The notes under the pieces were generated by a model. It was not told the DNA's origin. It made no database searches and saw only the letters and a list, made by a program, of their open reading frames with translations. Both the position numbers and the translations under genes were made by a program. This document shows positions 4,846-5,082 of a stretch of DNA of 5,082 nucleotides, piece by piece; the stretch's first letter is position 1, and each line of letters starts with the position of its first letter. The DNA comes from a bacterium (GTDB taxonomy: Bacteria; Arandabacterota; Arandabacteria; Arandabacterales; JALGWA01): contig JALGWA010000192.1 in assembly GCA_025774425.1 (NCBI GenBank), forward strand, positions 1-5,082, read 5' to 3'.

Positions 4846-5082
4846 TTACCACCTGATTTGCATCGAAATGCGGTGGACGCCCTTGAAGACGCCGAACTCG
4901 GTGTAGGCGTAGTCCACCGCCGCTCTGCCGAAGGACGTGTCCAGCCTGACCCCGGCGCCGCCCGATATGCCCATCTCCTCGGCATTGGTGGTATAGCCCA
5001 TCCTCAGGAACACCGTATTGCTCCAGCCGTACTCCCCGCCGATGTGGACGCGCTCCGAGTAGTCCGTGGGGTGGGTGGCGTC
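4846..5082 (-). CDS. PorV/PorQ-like outer-membrane beta-barrel protein (C-terminal 78 residues only)
   Basis: The frame enters from the right edge and ends with TAA at 4846-4848, so only the last 78 residues are seen. They alternate polar and hydrophobic residues in strands joined by glycine/asparagine turns: VHIGGEYGW, TVFLRMGYTTN, GISGGAGVRLD, GRAAVDYAYTEFGVFKGVHR, then ISMQIRW. The closing arrangement, a VDYAYTEFGVF strand, a short His-Arg turn, and a last strand ending in an aromatic residue, is what PorV/PorQ family (FadL-like fold) proteins show. The terminal Trp fits the BAM-recognised beta-signal. Family members are outer-membrane barrels of about 300-400 residues, some of which (PorV) shuttle type IX secretion cargo; which kind this is cannot be told from the tail. 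The family call rests on pattern recognition rather than a unique motif. Confidence 0.75.
   Translation of the reverse strand, partial: DATHPTDYSERVHIGGEYGWSNTVFLRMGYTTNAEEMGISGGAGVRLDTSFGRAAVDYAYTEFGVFKGVHRISMQIRW

Noticed and set aside
1..5082. CRISPR array, tRNA/rRNA, insertion sequence or phage genes
   Set aside because: No regularly spaced repeats, cloverleaf-like sequences, transposase motifs or phage structural genes were seen on either strand.

Overview
The window is GC-rich bacterial DNA with closely packed genes on both strands. Two envelope clues point to a Gram-negative (diderm) bacterium. The gene cut by the right edge ends like a PorV/PorQ-type outer-membrane beta-barrel, and two other genes encode exported proteins, one with a lipobox. 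Frequent AGG (Arg) and ATA (Ile) codons, together with HdrB/HdrC-type iron-sulfur proteins, would fit an anaerobic or facultative member of an uncultivated FCB-like phylum. That placement is inference only; nothing in the window fixes the taxonomy.

Left part (1-2009). A truncated gene for an exported protein of unknown function (1-494, minus) is divergent from a small unrecognised gene (684-1094, plus). The intergenic stretch between them (495-683) holds two good sigma70-like promoters that face each other, with a dyad over the -35 region of one. The small gene converges on an FmdB-family zinc-ribbon gene (1109-1348, minus), with a compact hairpin at the junction. The FmdB gene is in turn divergent from a predicted lipoprotein with a carboxypeptidase-regulatory-like (beta-sandwich) domain (1473-2009, plus). 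A promoter pair can be seen between these two, placed back to back.

Right part (2045-4752, minus). The main content is a tight three-gene operon, hdrC-hdrB-lpd, with 8-nt overlaps at both junctions. HdrC carries two 4Fe-4S motifs. HdrB carries two CCG-type cysteine domains, which in true HdrB bind the noncubane iron-sulfur clusters that reduce a disulfide. Lpd is a complete dihydrolipoamide dehydrogenase-type flavoprotein with its redox disulfide and catalytic His/Glu. No HdrA is present in the window, so the Lpd-type flavoprotein occupies the place where an electron-supplying flavin subunit would be expected. The likely role is cytoplasmic dithiol/disulfide redox chemistry linking NAD(H), iron-sulfur electron carriers and a thiol substrate (perhaps a protein-bound lipoyl group). 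The direction and partner are unknown.

Right edge. A 93-bp gap with a weak promoter and an 11-bp-arm palindrome (REP-like or terminator-like) separates hdrC from the end of the outer-membrane protein gene (4846-5082, minus). No tRNA, rRNA, CRISPR array, transposase or phage gene was seen.
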